A model generated the notes under the pieces. The model searched no databases. It worked only from the letters and a program-made list of their open reading frames with translations, and had not been told where the DNA came from. Both the position numbers and the translations under genes were made by a program. Below, piece after piece: positions 16,759-25,796 of a stretch of DNA of 64,000 nt (within the stretch, counting starts at the first letter, position 1; each line of letters opens with the position of its first letter). This DNA comes from Marinobacter sp. BW6 (GTDB lineage Bacteria > Pseudomonadota > Gammaproteobacteria > Pseudomonadales > Oleiphilaceae), in assembly GCF_008107725.1 (NCBI RefSeq), contig NZ_VIRN01000037.1, positions 124,001-188,000 of the forward strand, written 5' to 3'.

Positions 16759-17715
16759 ATGACCCGAATGCAGCATTGGCTAACAAACATTCTGAGGTGG
16801 TTCGACTCCGAGGCAGGTTCGGATCACATTGACACCACGTCCAGATCGTTCAACTTTTTACGGGTTATTCCGTTTATAGCACTTCACCTCGCGTGTCTGC
16901 TGGCTTTCTATACCGGCGTTAGCGCATTCGCCCTCGGGTTTGCGATCGCCTTTTTTCTCGTGCGCATGTTTGCGATTACCGGGTTTTACCACCGTTACTT
17001 CGCCCACAAGACTTTCAAAACCAGTCGCCCTGCGCAATTCGTGTTCGCAGTTCTCGGAGCCAGCGCCGCCCAGCGCGGTCCTCTATGGTGGGCGGCTCAT
17101 CACCGGCATCATCATCAGCACTCCGATGATGTTCAAGATCTGCACTCGCCCCATCAGGGTGGTTTCTGGTGGTCTCACATGGGCTGGTTCACCTGTGACG
17201 CCGGCTTCGCGACCGATGAGCGGCGGATTCGAGACTGGCTTAAATTCCCCGAGCTTAAACTGATCAACCGGTTCGATGCACTCGTGCCTGCTCTGGCAGC
17301 CGTCGGCATCTACGGCCTCGGCGAGGCGCTGGCGGCCTGGGCGCCAGGCCTGGGAACGAATGGGCTGCAACTGCTCGTGTGGGGCTTCTTTATCTCGACG
17401 GTGATGCTGTTTCACGCCACGGTCTCGATCAACTCGCTGTCCCACGTCTGGGGCAAGCGCCGATTCGAGACATCAGACGACAGCCGGAACAATTTCTGGC
17501 TGGCCCTTCTCACCCTTGGCGAAGGCTGGCACAACAACCATCACCGCTGGCCCCAGTCTGTGCGCCAGGGATTCCGGTGGTATGAAATTGACATCACCTG
17601 GTATGGCCTCTGGCTGATGTCAAAGCTTGGCATCATTTGGGAGCTGAACCCGATACCCAAGCATATTCAGAAAGAAACACGCGAACTGGACAGAATGAGG
17701 AGGAGCAGGCAATGA
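16759..17715 (+). CDS. fatty acid desaturase (acyl-CoA or acyl-lipid, delta-9 family)
   Basis: A 318-residue membrane desaturase with the three histidine boxes of the family: HRYFAH (residues 78-83), HHRHH-type box at 114-119 and HNNHH (258-262). Four hydrophobic stretches surround them. It introduces a double bond into saturated acyl chains, using oxygen and an electron carrier. The start is placed at ATG 16759 (MTRMQHW), after AAAGGG; the longer frame from 16651 adds a poorly conserved stretch. Its stop overlaps the next ATG (ATGA, 17712-17715), which begins an eight-gene operon. Confidence 0.88.
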   Translation: MTRMQHWLTNILRWFDSEAGSDHIDTTSRSFNFLRVIPFIALHLACLLAFYTGVSAFALGFAIAFFLVRMFAITGFYHRYFAHKTFKTSRPAQFVFAVLGASAAQRGPLWWAAHHRHHHQHSDDVQDLHSPHQGGFWWSHMGWFTCDAGFATDERRIRDWLKFPELKLINRFDALVPALAAVGIYGLGEALAAWAPGLGTNGLQLLVWGFFISTVMLFHATVSINSLSHVWGKRRFETSDDSRNNFWLALLTLGEGWHNNHHRWPQSVRQGFRWYEIDITWYGLWLMSKLGIIWELNPIPKHIQKETRELDRMRRSRQ

Positions 17716-18179
17716 CAACCGCCTCAAAAATCGAAGTAGGAGCGCGTAACTCGGCGGTTCCAGCAACGCTGGATAGTTTCCGGGCGCTGTTCAACGAGCT
17801 TGATAAAGGCAATCTCAACAAGCTGTCCCGGGTCTACAGCGAAGACATCCGATTTCAGGATCCTTTGGGCATCGTTAGCGGACTTGATGAGCTGACCCGC
17901 TATTTCGCTGATGCTTATGCGAACGTTATCTCCTGTCGCTTCGAGTTTGGTGACGCAGTTGTCCAGGGGGAGTTTGCTGCCGTGCCCTGGGTTATGCATT
18001 TGCGTCACAAGCGCATTCGCAAAGGCCGGGAAGTTCAGGTTCAGGGCATCAGCCACCTGGAGATCCGGAACGGCATGGTTTGCTATCACCGCGATTACTT
18101 TGACGCAGGAGAAATGCTCTATGAAAACCTGCCGGTGATTGGCAGGGCCATTCGCTGGATCAAGGACCAGGCAGGATGA
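17712..18179 (+). CDS. NTF2-like (SnoaL-fold) protein
   Basis: A 155-residue protein of the nuclear-transport-factor-2 fold: a helical N-terminus, then RVYSEDIRFQDPLG and a beta sheet ending YHRDYFDAGEMLYEN. The fold forms a cone-shaped pocket used for small hydrophobic ligands or as an enzyme. The start is ATG 17712, backed by AGGAGGAG at 17699-17706, and overlaps the desaturase stop. The downstream SDR gene overlaps its stop in ATGA. Similar NTF2-like genes lead the SDR-flavoprotein-DUF1365-Cfa clusters found in several proteobacteria, which I recall as linked to photo-oxidative stress. The specific role is unknown. Confidence 0.8.
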   Translation: MTTASKIEVGARNSAVPATLDSFRALFNELDKGNLNKLSRVYSEDIRFQDPLGIVSGLDELTRYFADAYANVISCRFEFGDAVVQGEFAAVPWVMHLRHKRIRKGREVQVQGISHLEIRNGMVCYHRDYFDAGEMLYENLPVIGRAIRWIKDQAG

Positions 18180-18976
18180 GTGATCGACTTCAGGAAACCT
18201 CGAATATCTGGATTACCGGCGCCAGTTCCGGCATTGGTGAATCCGTCACCCGCGCTCTGGCGCGCGGTGGTCACCGGCTCGTGATTACCGGCCGCCGTCA
18301 GGGGGCTCTGGAGGAACTGGCTTCAGCAGCGCCAGAACGGATTATACCGGCGGCGGCAGACACCACCAGCAAAGAAGACCTCCAGGCCATTGCTGGTACG
18401 CTGGAAAACCACGGCGACCTGAATATGGTGATACTGAACGCCGGCACCTGTGAATATCTTGAGATAGCGCGCTACAACAGCGACGTTATCGAGAAGAACA
18501 TTCACACCAACGTGATTGGTACGGCGCGATGTCTCGATATTGCTCTGCCTGCCCTCAGGCGTAGCCGGGCCAAAGGACAGCCGGCGACCCTCGTGATCGT
18601 CAGTTCTTCAGCTTGGTGGTTCCCCTTTGGTCGGGCTGAGGGTTACGGCGCTTCCAAGGCGGCCCTGACCTACTTTGCCCATGCCCTCCGGGCTGACCTT
18701 GCCGCCGAGGGGATCGACGTAGTGGTGGTTTCCCCCGGGTTCGTCAAGACACCATTGACCGACCGTAACGATTTTCCGATGCCCTTTCTCGTTTCCGCAG
18801 AGGATGCGGCGGAACGCATTGTCAGTGGCCTGGCGCGTGGCAAGAACGAGATCGCATTCCCCAAGCGTTTCACCTGGATGCTGAAAGCTCTGGGCGCCCT
18901 TCCCCGGCCCTTGATCGACCGTATGTCGGCCTCCATGGCCCGTAAAAGCAACACCAAACAGGAAAACAATGGATGA
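18176..18976 (+). CDS. short-chain dehydrogenase/reductase
   Basis: A 266-residue classical SDR. TGASSGIG is at residues 14-21 for cofactor binding, with NAG in MVILNAGT, the catalytic serines in VIVSSSA and the YGASK motif carrying the catalytic Tyr and Lys. NADP is the likely cofactor, since the loop after the first strand has Arg residues (GRRQG). The start overlaps the preceding stop by ATGA and its own stop overlaps the next ATG. The substrate is unknown; a fatty acyl or ketone intermediate fits the neighbouring genes. Confidence 0.88.
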   Translation: MSDRLQETSNIWITGASSGIGESVTRALARGGHRLVITGRRQGALEELASAAPERIIPAAADTTSKEDLQAIAGTLENHGDLNMVILNAGTCEYLEIARYNSDVIEKNIHTNVIGTARCLDIALPALRRSRAKGQPATLVIVSSSAWWFPFGRAEGYGASKAALTYFAHALRADLAAEGIDVVVVSPGFVKTPLTDRNDFPMPFLVSAEDAAERIVSGLARGKNEIAFPKRFTWMLKALGALPRPLIDRMSASMARKSNTKQENNG

Positions 18977-20238
18977 GTAGTGAGCGTCAGCGGATTGCTG
19001 TCATTGGGGCCGGCGTTTCCGGCCTCACGGCTGCCTGGCTTTTGGCCGAGAAACACGATGTTCAGGTTTTTGAAGCGGGCAACTATGCCGGCGGTCACAC
19101 CAATACCGAACAGGTCGAGGCTGGTGGCCGGACCTGGCCGGTAAATACCGGCTTCATCGTGTTCAACGACTGGACCTACCCGAATTTCATCAAACTGATG
19201 GAGCGGTTGGGAGTTCCGTCGGAAGTCAGCGACATGAGCTTCAGCGTGGACTGCAGCAGCACCGGCCTGCAGTACAACGGCACAAGTCTGAACACCCTGT
19301 TTGCCCAGCGAAAGAATCTGCTCAACCTGCCGTTCCTGAAGATGGTAAGGGAGATTCTGCGCTTTAACAAGGAAACCCGTGCAGACCTTGAAGCCGGCAA
19401 CATCAACAATGAAGAAACACTGGGGGAGTACCTGAACCGGAATGGGTACTCCCGCTATTTCAGGAATTACTACATTGTCCCCATGGGTGCGGCCATCTGG
19501 TCAGCGCCGGAGATCATTCTGGAACAGTTTCCAATCCGATTCTTTCTGCAGTTTTTTAACAATCACGGCATGCTGTCGGTGGATGACCGCCCTACGTGGC
19601 GGGTGATCTCCGGCGGTTCCGCCCAATACGTAAAAAAGATGATGGAACGCCTGGGCGATGCCACGCACCTGAACAGCCCCGTCGACAGGGTGGTCAGGGA
19701 TGAAACCGGCGTGACTGTCTCGGTAAAGGGCCAGGATCACCACTTCGACCAGGTGATTTTTGCGTGCCACAGTGATCAGGCGCTGGCCATGCTTGCAGAC
19801 CCGACCGACAAAGAGAAGGATGTTCTGGGTGCCATGGCGTACCAGAACAACGACGTAGTACTTCATACGGACAGCAGCGTGTTGCCGGACAACCGTCGTG
19901 CCTGGGCCGCCTGGAACTATTTCATTCCGACCCACAGCACGGAACCTGTCTCCGTCACCTACAACATGAATGTTTTGCAGAACTTCCACGACGCCCCGGA
20001 GACCTTCTGCGTGACGCTCAATCGAAGCCGCGATATCAATCCCGACATGGTAATCAAGCGCTTTGAGTACGCTCACCCGGTGTTCACCCTGGATGCGGTG
20101 GCCGCTCAGGAACGCTACGATGAAATCGGTAACCGCAACCGCACCCACTACTGTGGCGCCTATTGGTTCAACGGTTTCCACGAAGACGGAGTCCGAAGTG
20201 CGCTTCGGGTAACCCGGGCCTTCGGGGTGGAGCTTTGA
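18973..20238 (+). CDS. FAD-dependent oxidoreductase (amine-oxidase/desaturase-like, COG2907 type)
   Basis: A 421-residue flavoprotein opening with the dinucleotide motif IGAGVSGLTAAWLL (residues 10-23) and a GGHTNT loop. Internal NTGFIVFND and YIVPMGAAIWS match the COG2907 family, related to phytoene desaturase and amine oxidases. In furan-fatty-acid and methyl-branched-lipid pathways, a flavin enzyme of this kind works after the Cfa-like methylase, either desaturating or reducing the methylated chain. That role is proposed here by context. It overlaps the SDR by four bases and is followed by DUF1365 after two bases. Confidence 0.82.
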   Translation: MSSERQRIAVIGAGVSGLTAAWLLAEKHDVQVFEAGNYAGGHTNTEQVEAGGRTWPVNTGFIVFNDWTYPNFIKLMERLGVPSEVSDMSFSVDCSSTGLQYNGTSLNTLFAQRKNLLNLPFLKMVREILRFNKETRADLEAGNINNEETLGEYLNRNGYSRYFRNYYIVPMGAAIWSAPEIILEQFPIRFFLQFFNNHGMLSVDDRPTWRVISGGSAQYVKKMMERLGDATHLNSPVDRVVRDETGVTVSVKGQDHHFDQVIFACHSDQALAMLADPTDKEKDVLGAMAYQNNDVVLHTDSSVLPDNRRAWAAWNYFIPTHSTEPVSVTYNMNVLQNFHDAPETFCVTLNRSRDINPDMVIKRFEYAHPVFTLDAVAAQERYDEIGNRNRTHYCGAYWFNGFHEDGVRSALRVTRAFGVEL

Positions 20239-20240
20239 CC

Positions 20241-21125
20241 GTGAACAGCCAGTGGCTGGAGGGTACTGTCCGGCACAGGCGGAAGTACCCGGTGCAACAC
20301 GAATTCAGCTACAGCACCGGCATGCTGGCCCTCGACACCGACGAGTGGAATCAGGTTTCCAGTATCAGCCCGTTATTTTCCCTGGAACGGTTCAACTGGA
20401 TGTCTCTGAAGCGCAGGGATTACTTCCGGCCGGAGACAGGCGACCTGTCTGGCGCTTTGCGTGACCACGTGGAACAGGCCACCGGCTGGCGCCCGGATGG
20501 TGAAGTCGAGCTGATTACCCATCCGCGTTACTTTGGTTACGTGTTCAATCCGGTCAGCTTCTACTTCTGCTATCGCGCCGGGGCATGCCCGGCGGATGGT
20601 GTGGTTCCAAAGGTCATCGTGGCCGAGATTACCAACACACCCTGGCATGACCGTCATGCCTATTGCCTGGAGACGACGGGTGCAGAGCCCAACGAGGCGG
20701 GCTGGCGCACCGAACAGTTTGGTTTCAGCAAACGCTTTCATGTGTCGCCTTTCAACGGCATGAACCAGCATTACGAATGGACATTCAGTTTCAGGGGCCC
20801 TGATCTCAGAATTCACATGAATGTTCTGGAAGAAGGTCGCAAGCATTTTGACGCCACTCTGGTAGTCCAACGTACCCCTCTCACTCGTAAAGATGTGCAT
20901 AGAAGTCTTCGAAAGTTTCCGCTTGAAGCATTCAAGGTTGTGGCAGGCATCTACTGGCACGCCCTCCGTCTCAAGCTCAAGGGGGCACCGTTCTACACCC
21001 ACCCCGACAAGCTTTCCGAGGACGATACCGCCTACCGCCGTGGGCACGATGATTCCGGGCTGGATGTCACCAGCTCCGAGACCAATGACAAGATTCGTGG
21101 AAGGGTAAGTTCATGGAGAACCTGA
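20241..21125 (+). CDS. DUF1365 family protein
   Basis: A 294-residue DUF1365 protein: GTVRHRRKYPVQHEFSY near the start and the hallmark HPRYFGYVFNPVSFYFCYR-like block around residues 95-115. The function is unknown, but the gene is almost always beside a flavin oxidoreductase and a Cfa-like methyltransferase. The start is GTG 20241, with GGAG (20229-20232) eight bases before it. A TTG at 20235 is too close to that site. The next gene begins 13 bp before its stop. Confidence 0.88.
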   Translation: MNSQWLEGTVRHRRKYPVQHEFSYSTGMLALDTDEWNQVSSISPLFSLERFNWMSLKRRDYFRPETGDLSGALRDHVEQATGWRPDGEVELITHPRYFGYVFNPVSFYFCYRAGACPADGVVPKVIVAEITNTPWHDRHAYCLETTGAEPNEAGWRTEQFGFSKRFHVSPFNGMNQHYEWTFSFRGPDLRIHMNVLEEGRKHFDATLVVQRTPLTRKDVHRSLRKFPLEAFKVVAGIYWHALRLKLKGAPFYTHPDKLSEDDTAYRRGHDDSGLDVTSSETNDKIRGRVSSWRT

Positions 21126-22387
21126 ATACTTCGGTTGCAAATACCAACTCCGGCTCAAGTAGCTTACCGGCCATCAGCCGGTTTGCGAGAACCCTGGTGA
21201 TTCAGCAGCTCCGGTTACTGGGCGAAGGCCAGCTAACGGTAAGGGAATCCGGATATGAAGACCTTGTGTTCGGAGACGGCAATAGCCAATTTCAACCTGC
21301 CGAATTGATTGTCCACGATCACAGTACCTGGCGGGACCTTCTGACCGGCGGCAGTGTTGGCGCGGCCGAGGCATATGTGGCCGGTGATTGGTCGACGCCG
21401 GATCTGGTTGCCCTGCTCCGGTTCTTTACCCGTAACGTTGACCGCATGAACGAGTTTGAAGACCGATTCAGCTGGGTTACCAAGCCGGCGCTGAAAGGTT
21501 TGCACTGGCTGAACCGGAACACCAAAGAAGGGTCTCGGAAGAACATCAGTGCCCATTACGACCTGGGCAACGACCTGTTCGAGACTTTTCTCGACCCGAC
21601 CATGATGTATTCTTCGGCCATCTACCCGAGTACCGATTCAACGCTCGAAGAAGCCGCAGTTCACAAGCTTGACACCATTTGCCGGAAACTTGATCTCCAA
21701 CCCGGCGACAAGGTGATTGAAATCGGCACTGGCTGGGGCGGTTTTGCGGTTCACGCTGCCAAACATTATGGCTGTCATGTAACCACCACGACCATTTCCA
21801 GAGAACAGTTGGAGTTGGCCAGAGAGCGGGTTCAGAACGAGGGTCTGGAAGACCGTATTACCCTCCTGTTTGACGATTACCGGGACCTTGAGGGCCAGTT
21901 CGACAAACTGGTCTCCATCGAGATGATCGAAGCGGTCGGTCCACAGTTCCTGGACAGCTACTTCTCCCAGATTAACGCTCTGCTCAAGCCGGATGGCCTG
22001 GCGCTTGTGCAGGCCATCAACATGCCAGAACAGCGTTACCAGCGGGCCCTGAAGAACGTGGACTTTATTCAGCGCTTCATATTCCCGGGTAGTTTTATTC
22101 CATCCTTCGGGGCGATCCTGGAGTCGGTTCGCAAAGAAAGCAAACTGGTGCTGACCCATACCGAAGACAGCGGCTTCCATTACGCCCGTACGCTTCGGGA
22201 CTGGTGCGACCGGTTCATGGCCCAGCGGGATAAGCTGGAGGCGATGGGTTATGACCAGGCATTCCGGCGCCTGTGGCACTTTTACTTTGCCTACTGTGAA
22301 GCCGGCTTCAGCGAGCGTGCCATTGGCGTGGCGCAGCTGGTGTTCGCCAAGCCCGGCAACAAACGCGAGAATATTCTGAGCGTATGA
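21113..22387 (+). CDS. cyclopropane-fatty-acyl-phospholipid synthase-like methyltransferase
   Basis: A 424-residue Cfa-family methyltransferase: HYDLGNDLFETFLDP (about 148-162), SAM motif EIGTGWGGF (203-211) and EMIEAVG (270-276). E. coli Cfa uses a bicarbonate held partly by Cys139 (in YSC) and His266 (in LLHTI). The matching places here look like Ser168 (YSSA) and Gln300 (LVQAI), while the Glu of the EHVG motif is kept as Glu273. That suggests a C-methyltransferase making a methyl- or methylene-branched chain rather than a cyclopropane, like BfaB or UfaM; this is inference from alignment by eye. It is co-transcribed with DUF1365 and DUF2878. Confidence 0.85.
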   Translation: MENLNTSVANTNSGSSSLPAISRFARTLVIQQLRLLGEGQLTVRESGYEDLVFGDGNSQFQPAELIVHDHSTWRDLLTGGSVGAAEAYVAGDWSTPDLVALLRFFTRNVDRMNEFEDRFSWVTKPALKGLHWLNRNTKEGSRKNISAHYDLGNDLFETFLDPTMMYSSAIYPSTDSTLEEAAVHKLDTICRKLDLQPGDKVIEIGTGWGGFAVHAAKHYGCHVTTTTISREQLELARERVQNEGLEDRITLLFDDYRDLEGQFDKLVSIEMIEAVGPQFLDSYFSQINALLKPDGLALVQAINMPEQRYQRALKNVDFIQRFIFPGSFIPSFGAILESVRKESKLVLTHTEDSGFHYARTLRDWCDRFMAQRDKLEAMGYDQAFRRLWHFYFAYCEAGFSERAIGVAQLVFAKPGNKRENILSV

Positions 22388-22905
22388 TTCCGTCAGAAAC
22401 CACCCGTAACGTACTGAACTTCCTTCTATTTCAAGCTGGCTGGTTCGCCTGTGTGTTTTACCCGAGTCTGTTCGGTGCCGGTATCGTGGTGGTGTTTCTG
22501 GTGCTGCATTTTGTCTTGGTCAGCCAGAGCCGGATGACCGAATTGCAGTTCATCGGCCTCGGCACCGTGGTTGGCTCCATTCTGGACGGCATCTGGTTCC
22601 GTACCGGGATTCTGGACGACGGTACAGGCCAGGTGATGCTGACGCCACCGTGGCTGGTGGCGATCTGGGCCATCTTCATGACGACACTGAGCCACTCTCT
22701 GGACTGGATCAGCAAAAAAGCCTGGCTGCCGTTCGTGCTTGCGCCCTTCGCCGGCCCATTCGCGTACTGGTCGGCGAGCCAGCTCGGTGCAGTGCAGCTG
22801 CCGGAACTGGTGCCGTCACTGATTGCGCTCGGACTCGGCTGGCTGATTGTTTTCCCATTGCTTTTGTTCGCCCGTAAAAAGCTTTATCCGGAGCTGGTGC
22901 GATGA
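22384..22905 (+). CDS. DUF2878 family membrane protein
   Basis: A 173-residue membrane protein with about five or six hydrophobic helices, matching DUF2878. The segment IGLGTVVGSILDGIWFRTGIL (about residues 57-77) shows the typical charged residues within helices. The function is not known; it regularly sits in the SDR/flavoprotein/DUF1365/Cfa clusters, so it may carry or position lipids. ATG overlaps the methyltransferase stop (ATGA), and its own end overlaps the next start. Confidence 0.82.
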   Translation: MIPSETTRNVLNFLLFQAGWFACVFYPSLFGAGIVVVFLVLHFVLVSQSRMTELQFIGLGTVVGSILDGIWFRTGILDDGTGQVMLTPPWLVAIWAIFMTTLSHSLDWISKKAWLPFVLAPFAGPFAYWSASQLGAVQLPELVPSLIALGLGWLIVFPLLLFARKKLYPELVR

Positions 22906-23642
22906 AAAACACGATTGCACTTGTTCCCTTTGCCTTGATGGCAGCATCCCTGTCGGCATTGGCGCAGGATCTTCGCTTTACCGGAATTGCGACCACCGCC
23001 GATGGCAGAGAGATCTACGAGGAACGCCACTCGGTTGACGGAACCTGTCAGGAGGGCGTGTTTCGGCCCCGGCAACACGGGGTGACCTACTTCAAACCGG
23101 ACGCGGACGAGTCGTTCGCCCGCAAGGGCCTTGAATACGAGGCTTCAGCACTGCGTCCGTCCGTAGACTTTGTTCAGCCGACATTCAATGAAGAGATGAA
23201 GATCACCTACCCTGCACCGGACACTTTGGTGATTGACTGGCAGACGCCCGGCGGCGATTCAGAGCGATTCGAGGTGACATACCCGGCCAACACCGTTGTG
23301 GATGCCGGGTTCGATAATTTCGTCCGTCAGAACTGGCAGAGTGTTGTGGTCGGCGAGCCGGTTGAATTCCGGTTTCTCGGGCCTACCCGGGGCGAGCATT
23401 ATGGCTTCGTGCTGGAACGGGTCGAGAACGACCGGGTGAATGCCGACCATGTGGTACAGATACGCCCGACAGGCATGGTGCTGAGATTCCTGGTGGATCC
23501 CATTGTATTGGGTTACAACGACGCTGGCGCCCTCTCCGATTATCTCGGCCTGACCAATATCCGAAAAAACCAGGACGAGAACTACACCGCTCATATCCGC
23601 TATTCCGTGGATACCTACCCGGATTGTGAACTGACCCCCTGA
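22902..23642 (+). CDS. exported protein of unknown function, 246 aa
   Basis: A signal peptide is evident: MKN start, a hydrophobic core (residues 5-18) and a cleavage site after SALA before QDLRF. The mature part, about 225 residues, is beta-rich and acidic, with no motif I recognise. It ends the eight-gene operon, overlapping the DUF2878 stop by ATGA. A periplasmic lipid-handling or sensing role would fit but is not shown. Two Cys (about residues 48 and 242) may form a disulfide. Confidence 0.75.
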   Translation: MKNTIALVPFALMAASLSALAQDLRFTGIATTADGREIYEERHSVDGTCQEGVFRPRQHGVTYFKPDADESFARKGLEYEASALRPSVDFVQPTFNEEMKITYPAPDTLVIDWQTPGGDSERFEVTYPANTVVDAGFDNFVRQNWQSVVVGEPVEFRFLGPTRGEHYGFVLERVENDRVNADHVVQIRPTGMVLRFLVDPIVLGYNDAGALSDYLGLTNIRKNQDENYTAHIRYSVDTYPDCELTP

Positions 23643-23688
23643 AACTGTCGCCCCTGCCAAGGCAGACCCCGGGGGCCAGTGTGTTAAA

Positions 23689-23720
23689 CTCCGGCAGGAA
23701 TTAACGCCGGAGATTTTTTT
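23689..23720 (+). terminator. hairpin with T-tail between the lipid operon and xthA
   Basis: CTCCGGC (23689-23695) pairs with GCCGGAG (23706-23712) and is followed by T7 at 23714-23720. It would end the operon. The right arm also contains the only GGAG that could serve as xthA ribosome site. Confidence 0.65.
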
Positions 23721-23723
23721 GCA

Positions 23724-24536
23724 ATGATGTTCGTCTCTTTCAACGTCAACAGTATCCGTACCCGCCTGCACCAGCTTGAGGCTGTTATCGACGCCCTTGC
23801 TCCCGACTTTATCGGACTTCAGGAAACCAAGGTTCAGGACGACGACTTTCCGGTCGAGGCGATCCGCGAACTGGGCTACCACGTGCATTTCCACGGCCAG
23901 AAAACCCACTACGGCGTTGCCCTGCTCTCAAAGGCGGAGCCGGACGAGGTTGTCAAAGGCTATCCCTGGGACGGCGAGAATTCCCAGCGGCGGCTGATTA
24001 CCGGCCATTTCACCGTCAATGGTGAAAAACTGACGGTGGTTAATGGCTATTTTCCACAGGGAGAAAGCCGTGACCACCCGGTGAAGTTCCCTGCCAAGGA
24101 AAAGTTCTACGCCGACCTTATGCGCTACCTGGATGAGCTAAAGAAAGCCGGCGGCCATGTTGTGGTCATGGGTGATATGAACATCTCTCCCACCGACAAG
24201 GACATTGGTATAGGCGCAGACAACGCCAAACGCTGGTTGCGGACAGGCAAATGCTCTTTCCTCCCGGAGGAGAGGGAATGGCTGGGACAGGTTGAGTCGC
24301 GGGGTTATACCGATGTGTTCCGGCACCTTAACCCGGATGAGGCGGATACCTTCAGCTGGTTTGACTACCGCAGCAAAGGATTTGAACGCGACCCCAAGCG
24401 GGGTCTCAGGATCGATCTGATCATGGCCAATGACAGCCTGCTGCCGAAGGCCCGCCAGGCTGGCGTTTCCTACGACATTCGCGCCATGGAACGGCCGTCC
24501 GACCATTGTCCGGTCTGGGCGAGCTTCGAACTCTAG
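23724..24536 (+). CDS. xthA: exodeoxyribonuclease III
   Basis: A 270-residue AP endonuclease/exonuclease III, close to the E. coli enzyme through most of its length. Visible active-site segments are the LQETKV Glu, the [11 protein letters not shown]sp-Asn region, and the terminal DHCPVW His. It removes 3' blocking groups and cuts at abasic sites during base excision repair. ATG codons at 23724 and 23727 are both possible (MMFVSF); the first has better spacing from GGAG at 23709-23712. That site lies in a terminator-like hairpin. A TetR gene follows 18 bp later. Confidence 0.96.
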   Translation: MMFVSFNVNSIRTRLHQLEAVIDALAPDFIGLQETKVQDDDFPVEAIRELGYHVHFHGQKTHYGVALLSKAEPDEVVKGYPWDGENSQRRLITGHFTVNGEKLTVVNGYFPQGESRDHPVKFPAKEKFYADLMRYLDELKKAGGHVVVMGDMNISPTDKDIGIGADNAKRWLRTGKCSFLPEEREWLGQVESRGYTDVFRHLNPDEADTFSWFDYRSKGFERDPKRGLRIDLIMANDSLLPKARQAGVSYDIRAMERPSDHCPVWASFEL

Positions 24537-24554
24537 GGGCTGGCCCGGCGCGAT

Positions 24555-25184
24555 ATGAAAAAAATCAAAACCCGCGACCGTATCATCCAGACCAGCCTGG
24601 CGCTGTTTAACACCGTCGGCGAACCCAATGTCACCACCCTGCTGATCTCTGATGAGATGGACATCAGCCCGGGCAACCTCTACTACCACTTCAAGAGCAA
24701 GGGCGACATTGTCGAAGAGCTTTTCGACCAGTACGAGCACGACATGGTGGATCTGCTGGCGGTTCCGGAAGATGCCGACATCAGCCTCGACCAGCAGGGG
24801 TTCTTCCTGCATCTGCTGTTCGAGACCGTGGCCCGCTATCGGTTTCTCTATCAGGATCTGGTTAACGTGTTGTCCCGGTACGATCAGCTGCAGGTACGGT
24901 TCAAGCGTATCCAGAAGAAGAAGAGACTGGCTTTCAAGACGATTTGCGAGAGCTTTCGGCGCCAGGGCATTATGGCGATCGAACAGGAAGAACTTGACTC
25001 TCTCTGTGAGCAGTTGACGCTAACCGCTTGTTATTGGAGCGCTTTCGATACGCTCTCCCACTTGGATGACCGGGAGGCAGTGGATCCGGGGCGCGGTGTT
25101 TACCAGATGATGCACTTGGTACTGCCGTACCTTGCTCCGGCTGACCGGGAGGAAGCCCGGCTGATGAGCCGGGATTATCTCTGA
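24555..25184 (+). CDS. TetR family transcriptional regulator
   Basis: A 209-residue regulator with an N-terminal TetR helix-turn-helix (about residues 5-51, including ISPGNLYYHFKSKGDIVEEL) and a helical ligand/dimer domain. The target cannot be read from the sequence. It follows xthA by 18 bp, so it probably shares the transcript. No PsrA-like site is near its own start. Candidate targets are the neighbouring operons, but there is no evidence of which. Confidence 0.85.
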   Translation: MKKIKTRDRIIQTSLALFNTVGEPNVTTLLISDEMDISPGNLYYHFKSKGDIVEELFDQYEHDMVDLLAVPEDADISLDQQGFFLHLLFETVARYRFLYQDLVNVLSRYDQLQVRFKRIQKKKRLAFKTICESFRRQGIMAIEQEELDSLCEQLTLTACYWSAFDTLSHLDDREAVDPGRGVYQMMHLVLPYLAPADREEARLMSRDYL

Positions 25185-25193
25185 GCCGTGAAG

Positions 25194-25607
25194 TTACTCT
25201 TCGTCGTCACCGGCACGATTGCGCAGGCGGGTGAGTTCTGATTCAAGGGCCTCAATCCGACGTTCCAGGGATTCGATCTCTTCCCGACGGTGGATCCCCA
25301 GCCGCCTCAGTGCCCCGGATACTCGTTCATCAAACATGTGTTCAAGCCGGTCCCAGGTGCCAGTGGCACGCTCGCGAACCCCTTCAACACGGTCCTCAAC
25401 GGACTTGATCTGTTTTTCCACCACGCCCCGGGTTTTATTCTCCAATTGCTCACCTTCCTGAACAAGACGATCAAAAAAGCGGCCTGTGTCCTCCTCGGCC
25501 TTGGTGTAGGCGCCCAGCCCTGCCAACCAGATTTGGCGGGCAGAACCCTTGATTTTTGCCGCCAGTTGCGGATCATTCTCGGGCTTATCGTCGTTCTCGT
25601 CAGACAT
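25194..25607 (-). CDS. PhaI/PhaF-type phasin (PHA granule-associated protein)
   Basis: A 137-residue phasin. The KIKGSARQIWLAGLGAYTKAEE block (about residues 19-40) is the phasin family hallmark. It is followed by a helical, charged region with a C-terminal coiled coil (about 100-135, ending RIEALESELTRLRNRAG). Phasins coat polyhydroxyalkanoate granules; no PHA synthase is in the window. The start is set at ATG 25607 with GAGG eight bases ahead; the longer frame to 25796 is not supported. It is divergent from the YeeE pair. Confidence 0.82.
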   Translation of the reverse strand: MSDENDDKPENDPQLAAKIKGSARQIWLAGLGAYTKAEEDTGRFFDRLVQEGEQLENKTRGVVEKQIKSVEDRVEGVRERATGTWDRLEHMFDERVSGALRRLGIHRREEIESLERRIEALESELTRLRNRAGDDEE

Positions 25608-25796
25608 GTAACAACCTCGGGGGTACGGATATTTCTTTCGAAGGCCTATTGTATTACAGCTTTGGCCGGATTTCAGTCGGCCTGCAAACCGCACAGTGAA
25701 AGGCCGCAGTATAAAGACGTATCCGATATGAAAAAATGTTTTCAAACGAAAGTCACTCTCGCTTGAAGTGTTCAAAATATAGTCAATACTTCCCAA

